Positions 9,634-22,059 of a DNA stretch of 64,000 nucleotides are shown piece by piece. The notes beneath the pieces were generated by a model. That model had not been told where the DNA came from. It made no database searches and saw only the letters and a program-made list of their open reading frames with translations. Position 1 is the first letter of the stretch. Each line of letters begins with the position of its first letter. The translations under genes were made by a program, and so were the position numbers. The stretch comes from Rebecca billardiae RCC1528 (lineage: Eukaryota > Haptophyta): the NCBI GenBank assembly GCA_965240325.2, contig OZ251231.1, forward strand, positions 620,001-684,000, in the 5' to 3' direction.

Positions 9634-11301
9634 ATGCTGCACGAGGTGGCGTCCATCGAGGAGCGGCGCACGGGGAAGCGCGGCCGCGCCGAGTACCGCG
9701 TGCGCTGGAAGGGGTACGGCCCCGAAGACGACACGTGGGAGCCCCAGGCGCACCTCCGTGCTGCCGCTGTCTCGGCGCTAGTCCGCGATTTCGATGCGAA
9801 ACAGCAGCCGCCGGCCAAGCGGAGCAAGGGGGCGGCACAGGCCGCTGCGGCTCCTACGGCACCCGTCCTGACGACGCCCCCCCCTGCGACCAAGGCCGAC
9901 GCCGCCGTGACTGCCACCGCAGCGAAGCTGCTCTCCCCGCCGGCTCCCGCGCCCGCACCCTCGCGCGCGCTCAAGAGCTTTGCGCGCCAGGCAGCGGTCG
10001 AAGATGCGCCGGCGGCAGCCCAGGCGCTCGGCGCGGCGGCGGAGGCCGCCGAGCGCGCTCTGGTCGACGCGACGGGGCAGCTCAAGAAGGCCCATGCTGA
10101 ACGGCTGCGCGCGCAACGCGCCGAGGCCGCGGCCGAGGCTGAGGTGAAGGCTCGGCGCGAGGCGCGCGACAAGGCTGCGTCCAAGCTCAAGGCGGCGCAG
10201 GCGGACTGCGTGGGCGACGCCGAGCGCCTCCTTGCGCTGCTGCAGGGGCTCCTCAGCGCCGAGCTCCCCCGGGGTGTCGCCGGCACCGATGAGCGAGCTC
10301 TCCTCTCAGACCTCAAGACCATGCTCGGCGACGCGCCATTCGCCCCCGCCGCCCTCAGCGTACTCGAGGCCAGCACGACGGCCAGGCCGCATCTCGCGGT
10401 CGAGATTGGCGTGCGCGTCGCCGATCTGCACGCGGGCAGCGCGCCCGAGCTCGCCAAGCGCGCGGCCGACCTGGCACTCGGCGCACCGTGCACCCGCTAT
10501 CTCGGCGATCTCGAGAGGCTCGTGGCCGTCGCCGCGCGGCTTGGAGACGGCGGGATGGCCGCGGCGATTGCGACGCGCGCGCTCAAGCTCTGCCAGCAGC
10601 CGCCACCGCTGCCGTCGAGGCCCGAGCCGGCGGGCACGCTTGCTCGGTCGTATCTCACGCAGATGGATTTGGAGGTCTCCACGCTCGTCGCAAGCGAGGT
10701 GTCCTCGAAGCTCGTGCCCATCTGGCGCGCGTGCGACGAGCACGGCGCGCTCAAGCACGCGGCAGCCATGCTGGCGGAGGGCATGCGTGCGCGCCTGGCC
10801 ATTCTCGAGGCTCACGCACAGCCGCCGGCGTGCGCGCTCCGGAGCCGCGTGCTCACGGAGCTCGGCGAGGCAGTGGGCACCAAGCACACCTTCCTCCGCG
10901 ACTTCCTGCTCTCCGACGAGGTGCGCGCGCGCGCGCGCCATCGCTGAGCCGCCAGCGCGAAGGTTGTGCTGCCGTGCTGCGAGCGCGCGCGCGCGCGCAG
11001 CAGCGCCCGTGCCGCCTCCTCGGCGGCCATTGGCTCACGCGTGCGTGCGTGTGCGCGCGCGCAGATCGAGACCGAGTTCAACGCGGGCAAGGCGGGGCGC
11101 ATGGCGTTGCACCGGGTGATCGACGGGTCGCCAGCACTGTGCAACGCGATCTCGCACGAGTCGCGAGGCTGGGGTGCTGACCGCAGGCTCACGCTGCGCA
11201 AGTGCGGCTTCCCGACGGACGCTGACTCCGCGATGCGCGAGGCCTTGCTCACGGCCGTGCGCGCCACGCGCGAGGCCATCGATGGCGCGCCGGGGGCGTG
11301 A
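9634..11301 (+). CDS. Chromodomain protein, spliced (2 exons)
   Basis: Proposed CDS is join(9634..10920, 11065..11301), giving 507 residues. The N-terminus is a chromodomain: HEVASIEERR, then AEYRVRWKGYGPEDDTWEP, with the aromatic W and E-x-x-x-W pattern that binds methyl-lysine on histone tails. A nuclear chromatin role is therefore likely. A Pro/Ala linker, an Ala/Lys/Glu coiled coil (about residues 130-190) and a helical region of unknown family follow. The 144-nt intron has GTGCGC...GCAG ends and lies between codons. The second exon (IETEFNAGKAGRMALHRVID onward) continues the helical region, while the unspliced frame stops after a low-complexity tail. The first ATG of the frame is 9634, immediately before the chromodomain. 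An upstream exon is possible, because CAG stands just before it. Confidence 0.75.
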
Positions 11302-11866
11302 TGATGGCAGCTGCGGAGCAGTATCACAGGGCTTCTCACGTGCTGACGTACACTCGCAAGCTCAGAAGGCCACCGCGGAGCCGGCGTCACGTCGTCAGCA
11401 CTGCTACGCAGCTACGCGCGCCGCCTGAGGCACAGACGCAGAGTGCGCCGGGGTCGCGGCAGTATTATTCATAAGTGAATCGTGGGACCCCGAGCGCCGC
11501 TGAGCTGCACTGCGGTGCCGAGCGCAGCATCAGAGTGGGTACTAGTGAGCAGATACAGTTTACTATGATTTAACGTGCACACTTGGTTAGTATCCTCTGA
11601 GTCTCTGACTCGAATCGCTCTGCTGTCTACTACTACAGTTATGGCAGCGGCCGTTCCGGACTTTGGCGGACCCGGAGTTCCCGGAACGTTCCTCCGATGC
11701 GAGGCCGAGCCGGACGCACGGGGAGGGGTCCAACACCTGAACTAACGGTCTTCGTCTTCGCGGGTCGACTCGTCGTCTCAGCATTTGAAGCGGGCCGCCG
11801 CCACGCCGCTCTGCACGGGCTCGGCGTGGGGGTGCGCTGGGCGCGACGGAGGTTTGCTTGCGGCGC
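11302..11866. other. Intergenic spacer with small repeat
   Basis: These 565 bases separate the chromodomain gene from the two-TM coiled-coil gene. They contain the 36-bp repeat at 11554-11590. I see no supported gene. Confidence 0.5.
11554..11590 (+). repeat. 36-bp dispersed repeat, copy 1
   Basis: TACAGTTTACTATG, one variable base, then TTTAACGTGCACACTTGGTTA recurs at 43771-43808 with one difference in about 36 bases. The first words resemble the TAGTAAACTGT end of the other dispersed repeat read in reverse. The two may be terminal sequences of one element family. Confidence 0.65.
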
Positions 11867-14800
11867 ATGGGCGCCTGGGTCACCCAAGACCACGCGTACA
11901 CATCGCGCATGCGCAACGAGCCCGACACGCGTCTCGCCAAGGCGGCGGCGGCCGCGGCGGTCCTCGTGCTCGTCGCGAGCGCCGCCGTGCCCATCATCTC
12001 GTGGAGCCTGCGGCCCTCGGTGGAGGAGCTGGCGCGCAGGCCGCTGGCTACCGCGTCAATCGCGCAGGCCGAGCTCGCGCTCGACGGCGCGGTCCGCGCG
12101 CGGGGCGCCTTCGAGGCGCACGCGAACGCAACGCTCGGCTCGCTCGGCGCGCGTGACGGCGCCGGCCTCGGCCGCTGGCTTTGGACGCCGAGTCGCGAGG
12201 CGCCCGGCTCCGCGGCGCAGCATGACAAGCTGGCGGCGTGCGTGAGCACGCTCGAGCGCTCCATCGGCACCGCGCGCGCCGCGCTCCTCGCGCACGAGCG
12301 ACGCACGCGCGCAGAGCACTCGCTCGCGCGCACGCCGATTGCTGAGGACGCGCTGCTGCGATCGCTCGAGCGCGCGCACGCGTCGCTGCGCGCGCAGCTC
12401 GCGCGGTGGCGGCGGTACGTGCTGGGCGCGATGGTTCTCGGCCTCGCGATCGGCGCGGCCCTTACCGTCGCCTTCCGTGCCGCCACCGATCGCAGCCGGC
12501 TGCGCGCCGCGGCGCCGCCAACGTCCGAAGGCGGACCGGCCGCTGCCGCCGCCGCACGAGAGCTTGAGCTCGAGAGCGCCCTGCAGCACGCGCGCGCGGC
12601 GGCGGAGGCGGCGGAGGTGCGCGCGGCGCGCGCGGAGGAGGCGAGCCAGCGCCTCGTGGACACGAGCCGGCTGCTTGCCGTGCCCACGCCGCTGCGCCCG
12701 CTCGGCGCGGCCAGCATCGGCGGCTCGCCGCCCACGCCGCCGCCGCGCGCAGCCGACGACGACGACGACGGCGGCGGCGGCGGCACGCTGGCCGTGCGCG
12801 CAGCTGGCCACCGCCGCGGCGGCGCGGGCGCTGGCAGCAGCAGCGCCGGCGGCTCGGACGAGGGCGGCCGCGAGCACGTGCGCACGCCCGAGCCCTCCTC
12901 GCCGTCGCGAGGTTCGATCTCCCGCTGGACGCATCACTCGAGCGACGATCTCGAGATCGACAATCTCGAGATCGACAATCTCAGCCCGGCGGCGGCGGCG
13001 GCGGCGGCGACCGCGGGCGGCGCGGGCCGCAGTGGAGAGGGCGGGGCGGAGGGCGGCGCCGAGGGCACCGCGGCGACGCCTGCGCCGCTCCTGAGCGGCC
13101 GAGTGAGCCTCGGGCGCGCATCCGTCGGCTCGGCCGCCAGTGCCTCGGCCAGCGCGAGATTTGGCGCGCCGCCGCCGCCGCCGCCGCCGCCGGCTGTCAG
13201 GCTGCACGCGACGGACACGCCTACGCGCGCCGCCGCCGCCCTCGCCACCGCCGCGCGCACGCCGCCGCGCGCCGTGCCGTCCGGGCTGCCCGCGCGCGCG
13301 TCGTGCGGCCTCCCCTCGCCCTCGAGCGCGCGCTCGACCGGCCGAGCTGATCCCAGCTCGGCCGGCACTGCCGGCACGCCGGAGCGGCCGCGCGGCGGCG
13401 GGCGCACGCTCGCGAGCGCTCTAGGCGCGAGCGCGCGCGGCGGCGGCGGCGCGGACTCGCCGGCGGCGATGGCCGCGACGGAGGCGGCGGCGGCGACCGC
13501 TGCGGCGGGCTCGCTCGCCGCCGCCGCCATTGCGGCCGAGCCGACGTCGCCTGCGCCGACGGCCGCCGCTGCGCGCGGCGGGCGGCAGCAGCGGCAGCAG
13601 CAGCAGCAGCAGCAGCACTCACCATCACGCTCGCCGCCGCCACCTCGCACGCCGAGCGGCGGCGCCGAGCGCACGCCACGCAGCGGCGCCAGCGGCGCGC
13701 GCCCCGGCGCCGCCGCCGTGCCGCACACGCCGGCCGGCTTGCAGCCGCCCAGCTCTCCGCTCGACAGTCTGAAGGCCCTTTCCGCGGAGGCGCGCGAGCG
13801 CGCGGGCGCGGCGCGCGCGCAGCTGCTCTCAAGTGTGTCCCAACTGCGCGCGTCTGTGGGGAGCGGGGGCAGCGCGGCGAGCCGGCAGAGCACGCCCGGC
13901 AGGGCCGGCGGCGCGGAGCGCGGCGCCGCGCGCCCGTCGCCGCTCAGCGCGCGCTCGGCCGACGGCCGCGCCGCCGCATCCGCGGCGGCGGCCGGCGCGG
14001 ACGCGGACGCTGCCTCGCCGCGCGCGCGCGCCCGCAATCTGCTGGGCCCAGATCGCAACCTCCTGGGCCCAGATGCGGAGCTTTCGACGGCGCTGGCGGA
14101 CCCGGCGTCGCTCGACGTGTCGCGCGCGGCGATTGCGAACGCGGGGCGCGCGCGGCTGCGCGCCGAGGCCGCGGCGGACGCGGCGGAGGCGCGCGCGCGC
14201 GCGCTCGGTGACAGCCTCGCGATGGCGCGCGCCGAGGCCCTCGCCCAGTCGGCGCGCGCCGCGGAGGCGCAGGCGCAGCTGGCGAACATGACGGCGCACG
14301 CGGGCGAGCAGGCGGCGCGCGCGGACGCGGCGCGCGAGGAGAACGCCGCGCTCGCCGAGCGCGCGAGCGCCGCCGAGGCGGGCGCGCGCGCGTCGGACGT
14401 TGAGCTACACCGCGCGCGCGCCGCGCTCGACGCCGCGCGCGCCGAGCTGAGCGCCGCCGAGGCGGCGTCGCGCGAGGCGCAGGCGCGCGCGCGCGCGCTG
14501 GCCGCGGAGGCGGAGCGGCGCGCGCGGCTGTCGCCACTGCACTCGCCGGCGGACGGCGCGACGGCGCGCGCGCTGCAGGCGCAGCGGCGGATGCGCCGCG
14601 CCGCACTGCGCGCGCATGATGGCCGACGGCTGCACAGCGCAATGCGGGTGCGCGCCGCGCCCGCCGCCGCACCGCCTGGCCCACGCGCGCGCGCTTGCGC
14701 CATCCCTGCCGCCCGCGCGACGGCGCGTGCGCGCCACGCCGCCCGGCCCTGATTGGAGCCCTTCGCCTCCCGCCGTGCGCACCGCCGTCCGCGCCGCGCG

Positions 14801-15589
14801 GCGCGTCTGCAGGCGCGCTGGCTCGCGGAGATGGCGGTGGGTGAGGTGCTGCATCTGCTGCTCCCGCGCGCAGTGGACGCCGAGCTGCGCCGCGGCAGGC
14901 GCCGATCATCCGGCCAGCCGGCCGAGCACGTGCTGGCGAGCCTGACCCAGCCGCCGAGCGCGACGGCCGCGACCGGCGCGGGCGGGGCGAACGCGACGCA
15001 CGTCGGCGCAAGTGTGCGGCTGCGGCTGCGCCGCGAGACGCGCGCGGGCGCGCGCACGCAGCCCGCCGCCGCCGCGCTCCTGCTCGAGTCGACCGACCGC
15101 GACGGTTACGGCTCTGGCGCGTCCAAGGCGGTGCCGCTGTCGTCCGTCTCGGCGGTGGTGTACGGCCTCGGCCGCGAGCACGCGGCCGGGAGCGCCGGGC
15201 TGGTGTTCGGCGTGCTCGCCGGAGCGCACACGCTCGTCTTCGTGTGCGCGAGCGGCGCGCAGCTCGTGCGCTGGTACGGAGGGCTGCAGGCCGCCACTGG
15301 GCTCGAGGAGATGCGGCTGGGCGCGCTCGGCGCCGCGCGGATGCGCGACGCGCTCGAGGCGCGGCGCGCGCGCGAGGGCGCGCGCAACGCCGCCAGCACA
15401 CTCGCCGCGCTCGTGCGCGCCGTGCCGCCGCCGCCGCCCGCGCCGCCGGAGGGCGCGGACGCGGCGAGCGCCACCGGCCGCGATCTGCTCCTCGGCTCGC
15501 CGCCGATCGGCAGCGACTACGGCGCGAGCCCCACCACCTCCGCGACGACGGCCACGGCCGGCACGGCGCAGCTCGGCAGCCCTTGGTGA
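11867..15589 (+). CDS. Two-TM, low-complexity coiled-coil protein with PH-like C-terminus, spliced
   Basis: Proposed CDS is join(11867..14647, 14813..15589), giving 1185 residues. The 165-nt intron is GTGCGC...CTGCAG and lies between codons. The start is the first ATG, because the frame upstream opens only with TTG. The N-terminus has a TM helix (about residues 25-45, AAAAAVLVLVASAAVPIISW), a helical extracytoplasmic segment with Ala/Arg heptads, and a second TM (about 185-205, GAMVLGLAIGAALTVAF). Then come long Ser/Pro/Gly/Ala low-complexity sequence with small internal duplications (LEIDN twice, NLLGPD twice) and a Gln run, an Ala/Glu/Arg coiled coil, and a last exon whose beta-rich pattern (KAVPLSSVSAVVYG, then AHTLVFVCAS and LVRWYGGLQ) resembles a PH-like domain. 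It may tether a membrane to a cytoskeletal or lipid partner. I do not recognise the family. Confidence 0.7.
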
Positions 15590-15673
15590 TTCAAGAATCG
15601 GCAGGCGAATGACGGCCTGACGGGCAGTCCTATCTGCCGTATGTAATTGACTCAGATCTATCTCAGACGAATT

Positions 15674-15804
<131 letters not shown>

Positions 15805-15989
15805 GTATATATTTATATGGCCAGTTCTAGCTCGTCTGTCGCGAACCTCGGAATGCGTGCGTACAATACTGCGCTATGTATACGCGCGCTAGTATTAGCT
15901 TACAGCTAACGTTACAATCACCGAGTGGCGAGTTTAAGAGTAAGACGTAGTCGGTAGTGCCATGGGCGGCAGCGCCTCCTCGAACACGG

Positions 15990-17117
15990 TCAGGCTGCCG
16001 CGACAGTGAACTTGCCGGCTTCGGGCTGGTCGACGACAAAGTCGGTCTCCAGGCTCCCGCTGTTGAGCACCGCCGCGAACGCCGTCGCCGTCCGCCCGTC
16101 GAACGAGTTCCCCCACAGCCGGAGCGCGCGCAGCGCCGAGCCGTGCTGCAGCGCGTTGGCAAAGTCGAGCAGCGAGACCGCCGAGATGCCGTTGCTGCTC
16201 AGGTCGAGCGCGGTGAGCGAGATGGGCTGCGTGAGCGCGGCGGCGATGGGCGCGGCCCCGCCGTCCTTCAGCCCGCACGCCGACACGTTCAGCGACTCGA
16301 GCGTGCTCGACTCCTCGATCAGCGTCGCCACGACCGCGCCGCCTTCCTCTCCGAGCTTGTTGCACCGCAGGTTGAGCACCCGAAGCGCGCTCGGCGCGTC
16401 CGCGCGCGGCGCGAGGAGCGCGGTGGCGAGCTGGCGCATGCCGTGCTCGCGGATGCCGTGCTTGGAGATGTCGAGCACCTGCAGCGTCGAGTTCACCTCG
16501 AGCATCGACGCCAGGTGCACCGTCGTCTCGTCGTCGAGCGAGTGCAGCCGCGGGTTGGCAATCGACAGCGACGTGAGCGTCTTGTTGGTGCGCAGCGCGG
16601 TGGCGAGGGCGACGACGGCCTCGGTCTCGAGCTCGGCGTCGTCGAGCGCGAGCGCGCCGATCGTGTTGAACCCCTGCAGCATCTCCGCCGCGCAGATCCC
16701 GCCCTCGAACCCGACTGGATTCCGCGAGAGGTCGAGGTAGCGGAGCGAGCCGGTCGAGCGGAGCGCGCCGCACAGCGCGGCGCAGCCCTCGGGGCCGATG
16801 TCGTTGTTCTGCAGGTCGACGAGCGCGAGGGTGGTGTCACCCGCGAGCAGCGCCTGGAGCGCGCGCGCGCCGGCGTCGCCGATCGAGTGGTGCGTGAGCG
16901 TGAGCGACCTGACGAGCGGGTACGCCTGCATCGTGCCGGCGAGCGGCATGATGTCGGCGTCCGTCAGCGGGGGGCTGTCCTTGCGACCGGCGACGATGAT
17001 GGAGACATCATTCTCGTCGCTCCCTTCAACGCACTCGAGCACGCGCTCGATCGGCTTCACCGACGACTTGGCGCACTCGTCCTTGTACGTCGACACCCAC
17101 ACGCCAATCTTGTTCAT
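15990..17117 (-). CDS. Leucine-rich repeat protein, ribonuclease-inhibitor type
   Basis: Single exon, 375 residues. The first ATG is 17117 (MNKIGVWVSTYKDECAK). After an N-terminal cap of about 65 residues the protein is a run of 28-residue LRRs of the RNase-inhibitor class, for example LALVDLQNNDIGPEGCAAL, LRYLDLSRNPVG, LQVLDISKHGIREHGMRQL, LRVLNLRCNKLGEEGGAVV and LTALDLSSNGISAVSLLDF. There is no signal peptide or TM segment, so it is probably a cytosolic protein-binding scaffold. The overall shape resembles LRRC34-like proteins of algae and animals, but that is only a likeness. It is head-to-head with the PP2C gene. Confidence 0.85.
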   Translation of the reverse strand: MNKIGVWVSTYKDECAKSSVKPIERVLECVEGSDENDVSIIVAGRKDSPPLTDADIMPLAGTMQAYPLVRSLTLTHHSIGDAGARALQALLAGDTTLALVDLQNNDIGPEGCAALCGALRSTGSLRYLDLSRNPVGFEGGICAAEMLQGFNTIGALALDDAELETEAVVALATALRTNKTLTSLSIANPRLHSLDDETTVHLASMLEVNSTLQVLDISKHGIREHGMRQLATALLAPRADAPSALRVLNLRCNKLGEEGGAVVATLIEESSTLESLNVSACGLKDGGAAPIAAALTQPISLTALDLSSNGISAVSLLDFANALQHGSALRALRLWGNSFDGRTATAFAAVLNSGSLETDFVVDQPEAGKFTVAAA

Positions 17118-17283
17118 GGCGGCGCTCGCTCCAAGGAGGCGCAAGAAACGACTTTCTTGGCCGGCGAAACAGACGCGCTAGTACTATTGAGCTTGGGACG
17201 ACTGCAGTCCTGCAGCCGGGAGGCTGGCGAGCGGTCTTGAGCCGCCGTCACAGCCCTCCCAACTTGCGCTCGCGCGGGCAAGC
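17118..17283. promoter_or_regulatory. Putative bidirectional promoter
   Basis: These 166 bases lie between the divergent start codons of the LRR protein and the PP2C phosphatase. A TTGAGCTTGGGACG stretch and a CTGCAGTCCTGCAG palindromic segment are visible, but no defined element is recognised. Confidence 0.35.
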
Positions 17284-18324
17284 ATGGGCGCGGTCCTCAG
17301 CACGCGCTCGCCGGGCGTCTACCAGGGCTTCACCCTCTTCGGCGAGGCCGTCGCAGCAACGGACCTCAAGGGCCGAGGGCAGGACCGTTTCGCCCTCGCG
17401 CGGCGCGGCGCGACGCTGCTGGTTGGCGTGTTTGACGGCCACTCGCCCGAGGGGCAGCCGGGCGGCGGCGACGAGGCGGACAAGGCCGCGGCGTACTTTG
17501 AGCGCGCGCTCTTCCGGCCTGAGCTGTGGGCCGCCGTCAAGGCCGCCGACTCGGCCGCGCTCCCCGCCGCCCTCAGCCGCCAGTTCACGTTGTTCCAGGA
17601 GGCGCGCGAGGCGGACTACGCAAAGAACGTGCGCGAGCCTCTGCTCGCGCAGAAGGCCAAGCTCGAGGCGGAAATTGGCGAGGAGCTCCCGCTCGAGCTG
17701 CCACAAGAGGGCGGCACCACCGCGACGGTCGTCATCCTCACGAGGAAGACGCTCGCCATCGCGTGGGTGGGTGACTCGGAGGCTGTGCTGGCGCGCACGC
17801 CGGCCGGAGCGGACGCCGACCAGGTGGCCGCGGTGGCGCTCACAACGCGCAAGCACCACACGTCGTGCGCCGAGGAGGCGCAGCGCGTCGCCGCTGCCGG
17901 CGCCCACCTCCACTCGGGCGTCTGCTTCGTGCAGGGCGTGTCGGGCGGGGTGCGCGTGACGCGCTCGCTGGGCGACTGCGCGCTGCATGCAAATTCGATC
18001 CTGCTGGGCACGCCCGACGTCGAGACTTTCGAGCGGACGGAGGGCGACGCGTTCGCGCTGATCGCGTCGGACGGCCTGTGGGACTGCATCGACCACGCGA
18101 CCGCCGTCCGCATGGTCGCTGACCGCGTGCGCGGCTGCGGCGCAGCCGGCACGCGTGCCGCGCTCGCCGCCGCCCGCCAGTCCTTGTTCGATGCGGCCGG
18201 CACGGCGGCACACCCCGACGACACCGCCGTTGTGCTCCTGTGTCTCAACGCGGCGCATCCGCTGTTCGCCAAGAGCACCGAGCCACAAATCCCGGCCCCC
18301 GCGCCCACGGCAGGCACGGGCTGA
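17284..18324 (+). CDS. PP2C-family protein serine/threonine phosphatase
   Basis: Single exon, 346 residues. PP2C enzymes remove phosphate from Ser/Thr using two metal ions. The motifs are present in order: GQDRF (about 32-36, in place of the usual ENQD), LVGVFDGH (about 46-53, metal-binding Asp), GGTTATVVIL, IAWVGDSEAVL, VTRSLGD, ALIASDGLWDCID (metal-binding Asp) and DDTAVVLL at the end. The protein begins MGAVLSTR, with Gly2 followed by small residues, so N-myristoylation and membrane attachment are plausible. The ATG at 17284 gives this terminus. The length is typical of a stand-alone PP2C. Its tight head-to-head pairing with the LRR gene suggests shared regulation, though not proven partnership. 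Confidence 0.9.
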   Translation: MGAVLSTRSPGVYQGFTLFGEAVAATDLKGRGQDRFALARRGATLLVGVFDGHSPEGQPGGGDEADKAAAYFERALFRPELWAAVKAADSAALPAALSRQFTLFQEAREADYAKNVREPLLAQKAKLEAEIGEELPLELPQEGGTTATVVILTRKTLAIAWVGDSEAVLARTPAGADADQVAAVALTTRKHHTSCAEEAQRVAAAGAHLHSGVCFVQGVSGGVRVTRSLGDCALHANSILLGTPDVETFERTEGDAFALIASDGLWDCIDHATAVRMVADRVRGCGAAGTRAALAAARQSLFDAAGTAAHPDDTAVVLLCLNAAHPLFAKSTEPQIPAPAPTAGTG

Positions 18325-18792
18325 GGGTCATTAGTGGAGCTGTGCCGCGGATAGAACGGTCAGGAGCCCACCGTCCGGTCGGGCGTCACGGGCGTGGCCG
18401 TGGGGCCGTCGCGGACGAGCTGCCAAGGCCAAGGGGTCTTACAAATAACCCACTACTAAAGTCTCGTCCTTGGACGAGCTGCCTCGCTGTCATCGACGGT
18501 TATGCACGATTATGCACACTAGTTGGCAGCGCCACTTAGTCATGGCGGCTGGACGAATGTCCTCTGGTTGGACACCCCGCTCCCGAGTCGGCTGCAGTTG
18601 CTCGCAAGGCGGTCATCCCTAACTCCCTATGACAGCCGATGCCGCACACGCAGACGCCAGACGGTTTGCACCAGTACGGAGGCTCAGCACTCACTTATTA
18701 ATTAAGTTTTTCCGCGACCGCGCGGTCTCAAGCCCATGGCGCCGCCTCCTCACAGCGCGTGAGCGGACGGAGACCCTTGAGCACTTGCCCGC
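18325..18792. other. Intergenic spacer
   Basis: The 468 bases between the PP2C gene and the multi-pass membrane protein hold nothing recognisable beyond an AT-richer TTATTAATTAAG stretch about 85 bases before the next start codon. Confidence 0.5.
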
Positions 18793-19926
18793 ATGTGCTG
18801 GTCTCTGGCGTGGTCAGCCACGTTTGCGAGCATCGAAGCCGTTGGCCTCGCATACATCGCCTGGCGCACCTCGCGAGCGCGGCTGGGCACCTCGGCCGAG
18901 GCCTCGATCGAGTACGCGCAGCGATGGATGCTGCCCCTCTTCGGGAGTGCGTTCCTCATCGAGCTGCTGGAGGCGCTGCTCTGGGCGGAGGGCGACAATC
19001 TGACGCGGGTAGCCGACGGCATGCGCGAGGGTTGCACGCGGCGCAACGCGAGCCTGACGCGGCTCGTCTTCTTGGTGCTGTGCATGCAGCCTCTATTCTT
19101 CATCACCGCCACGCGCCACACGGGCTACAGCTCCAACCTCCAGCTGCTCCGGGTGCCCGAAGCGCTCGCCGTGGTGTACGCAGTCGGGTGCGTGCTCTCG
19201 CTGGCCTTCGGCGAGCTCGGCGCCCAGGTGGAGCTCCAGAGCCTGGCCTCCTCCGGCCTCCTGAGCGACCGCGGCCTGGCCACTTGCACGTACATCGGCA
19301 AGCACGGTGCGCATGCTCGCGCGCGCGTGCGCGGGGGGCGGGGGGGCGGTGCTTGTCTCACTGCGTGGACGCCGCGCGGCGAGGGCGGTCACCGCCCGTC
19401 GGGCTCACCCCGCGCGGGGGCCGCGCCTCCCGCCCCGTTCCGTGCAGGCCACCTGCACTGGGTGTTCAGGCAGGTGTCCAGCACCGTGATGCCGAGCAGA
19501 TTCGGCTATTTCATGGTCACCATCTCGGCGCTGTGGGCGCGGCCGTGGTGGGTGGCCTCCGGGCTGCTGGGGTTCTACCTGGCGGTGTTCGCGGTGATCG
19601 ACCTCGCCCTCATGGGGCGCTCGAGCGAGGCCGGCTCGGTGTGGTGCTGGTCCGCCTTTGCAGGCCTCGCCTTCCTCGTCGCGCAACCGCGCCTGTTTGC
19701 GGAGCAGGCGGCCGAGGCCGGGTTTGGACGGCCGCCGATTGCCGCGCAGCCTCCGGCCGCAGCGCCCGCGGCGGCGGCGACGACCCGGGCGAGAAATGAC
19801 AGCACTGGCGGGGACGTGGCTCCCGGATCGGCGAGCGACGAGGGCGACAGCAAGAGCGCGAGTGATAGCGGGATCACTGACATTCAATATTACGACGAGG
19901 CGTACCGCGCTGGCCAATTGGTGTAA
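18793..19926 (+). CDS. Multi-pass membrane protein of the MCWS-start type, spliced
   Basis: Proposed CDS is join(18793..19306, 19448..19926), giving 330 residues. The 141-nt intron (GTGCGC...GTGCAG) is a multiple of three and free of stops, so it is open in the genomic frame. Its G-run-rich, Arg/Gly-coding content interrupts a hydrophobic pattern that becomes smooth when removed (reading KHGHLHWVF across the junction). About seven to eight TM helices can be counted, and there is a charged Ser/Asp-rich cytoplasmic tail. The N-terminus MCWSLAWSATFASIEAVGL with a following ELLEALLW matches a family I recall from algae and algal giant viruses whose members start MCWS. The function is unknown. Confidence 0.7.
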   Translation: MCWSLAWSATFASIEAVGLAYIAWRTSRARLGTSAEASIEYAQRWMLPLFGSAFLIELLEALLWAEGDNLTRVADGMREGCTRRNASLTRLVFLVLCMQPLFFITATRHTGYSSNLQLLRVPEALAVVYAVGCVLSLAFGELGAQVELQSLASSGLLSDRGLATCTYIGKHGAHARARVRGGRGGGACLTAWTPRGEGGHRPSGSPRAGAAPPAPFRAGHLHWVFRQVSSTVMPSRFGYFMVTISALWARPWWVASGLLGFYLAVFAVIDLALMGRSSEAGSVWCWSAFAGLAFLVAQPRLFAEQAAEAGFGRPPIAAQPPAAAPAAAATTRARNDSTGGDVAPGSASDEGDSKSASDSGITDIQYYDEAYRAGQLV

Positions 19927-20033
19927 TGGCCCGCGGCGGTGCGGCGGGCCACCGACGGTCATGAGACGCACCTCGATCTCGTGGCTCGTCGTACTCCTAG
20001 TATATAGCCAGCAGTTGATGAATGACCATGTCG

Positions 20034-21975
<1,942 letters not shown>

Positions 21976-22059
21976 TACACATATGTGTGTATATATTAAT
22001 CACCGAGTCCGAGCGCAGTGCATCACAGTGACAGTGTCCGAGCAGCCTGTAGTCACCCG

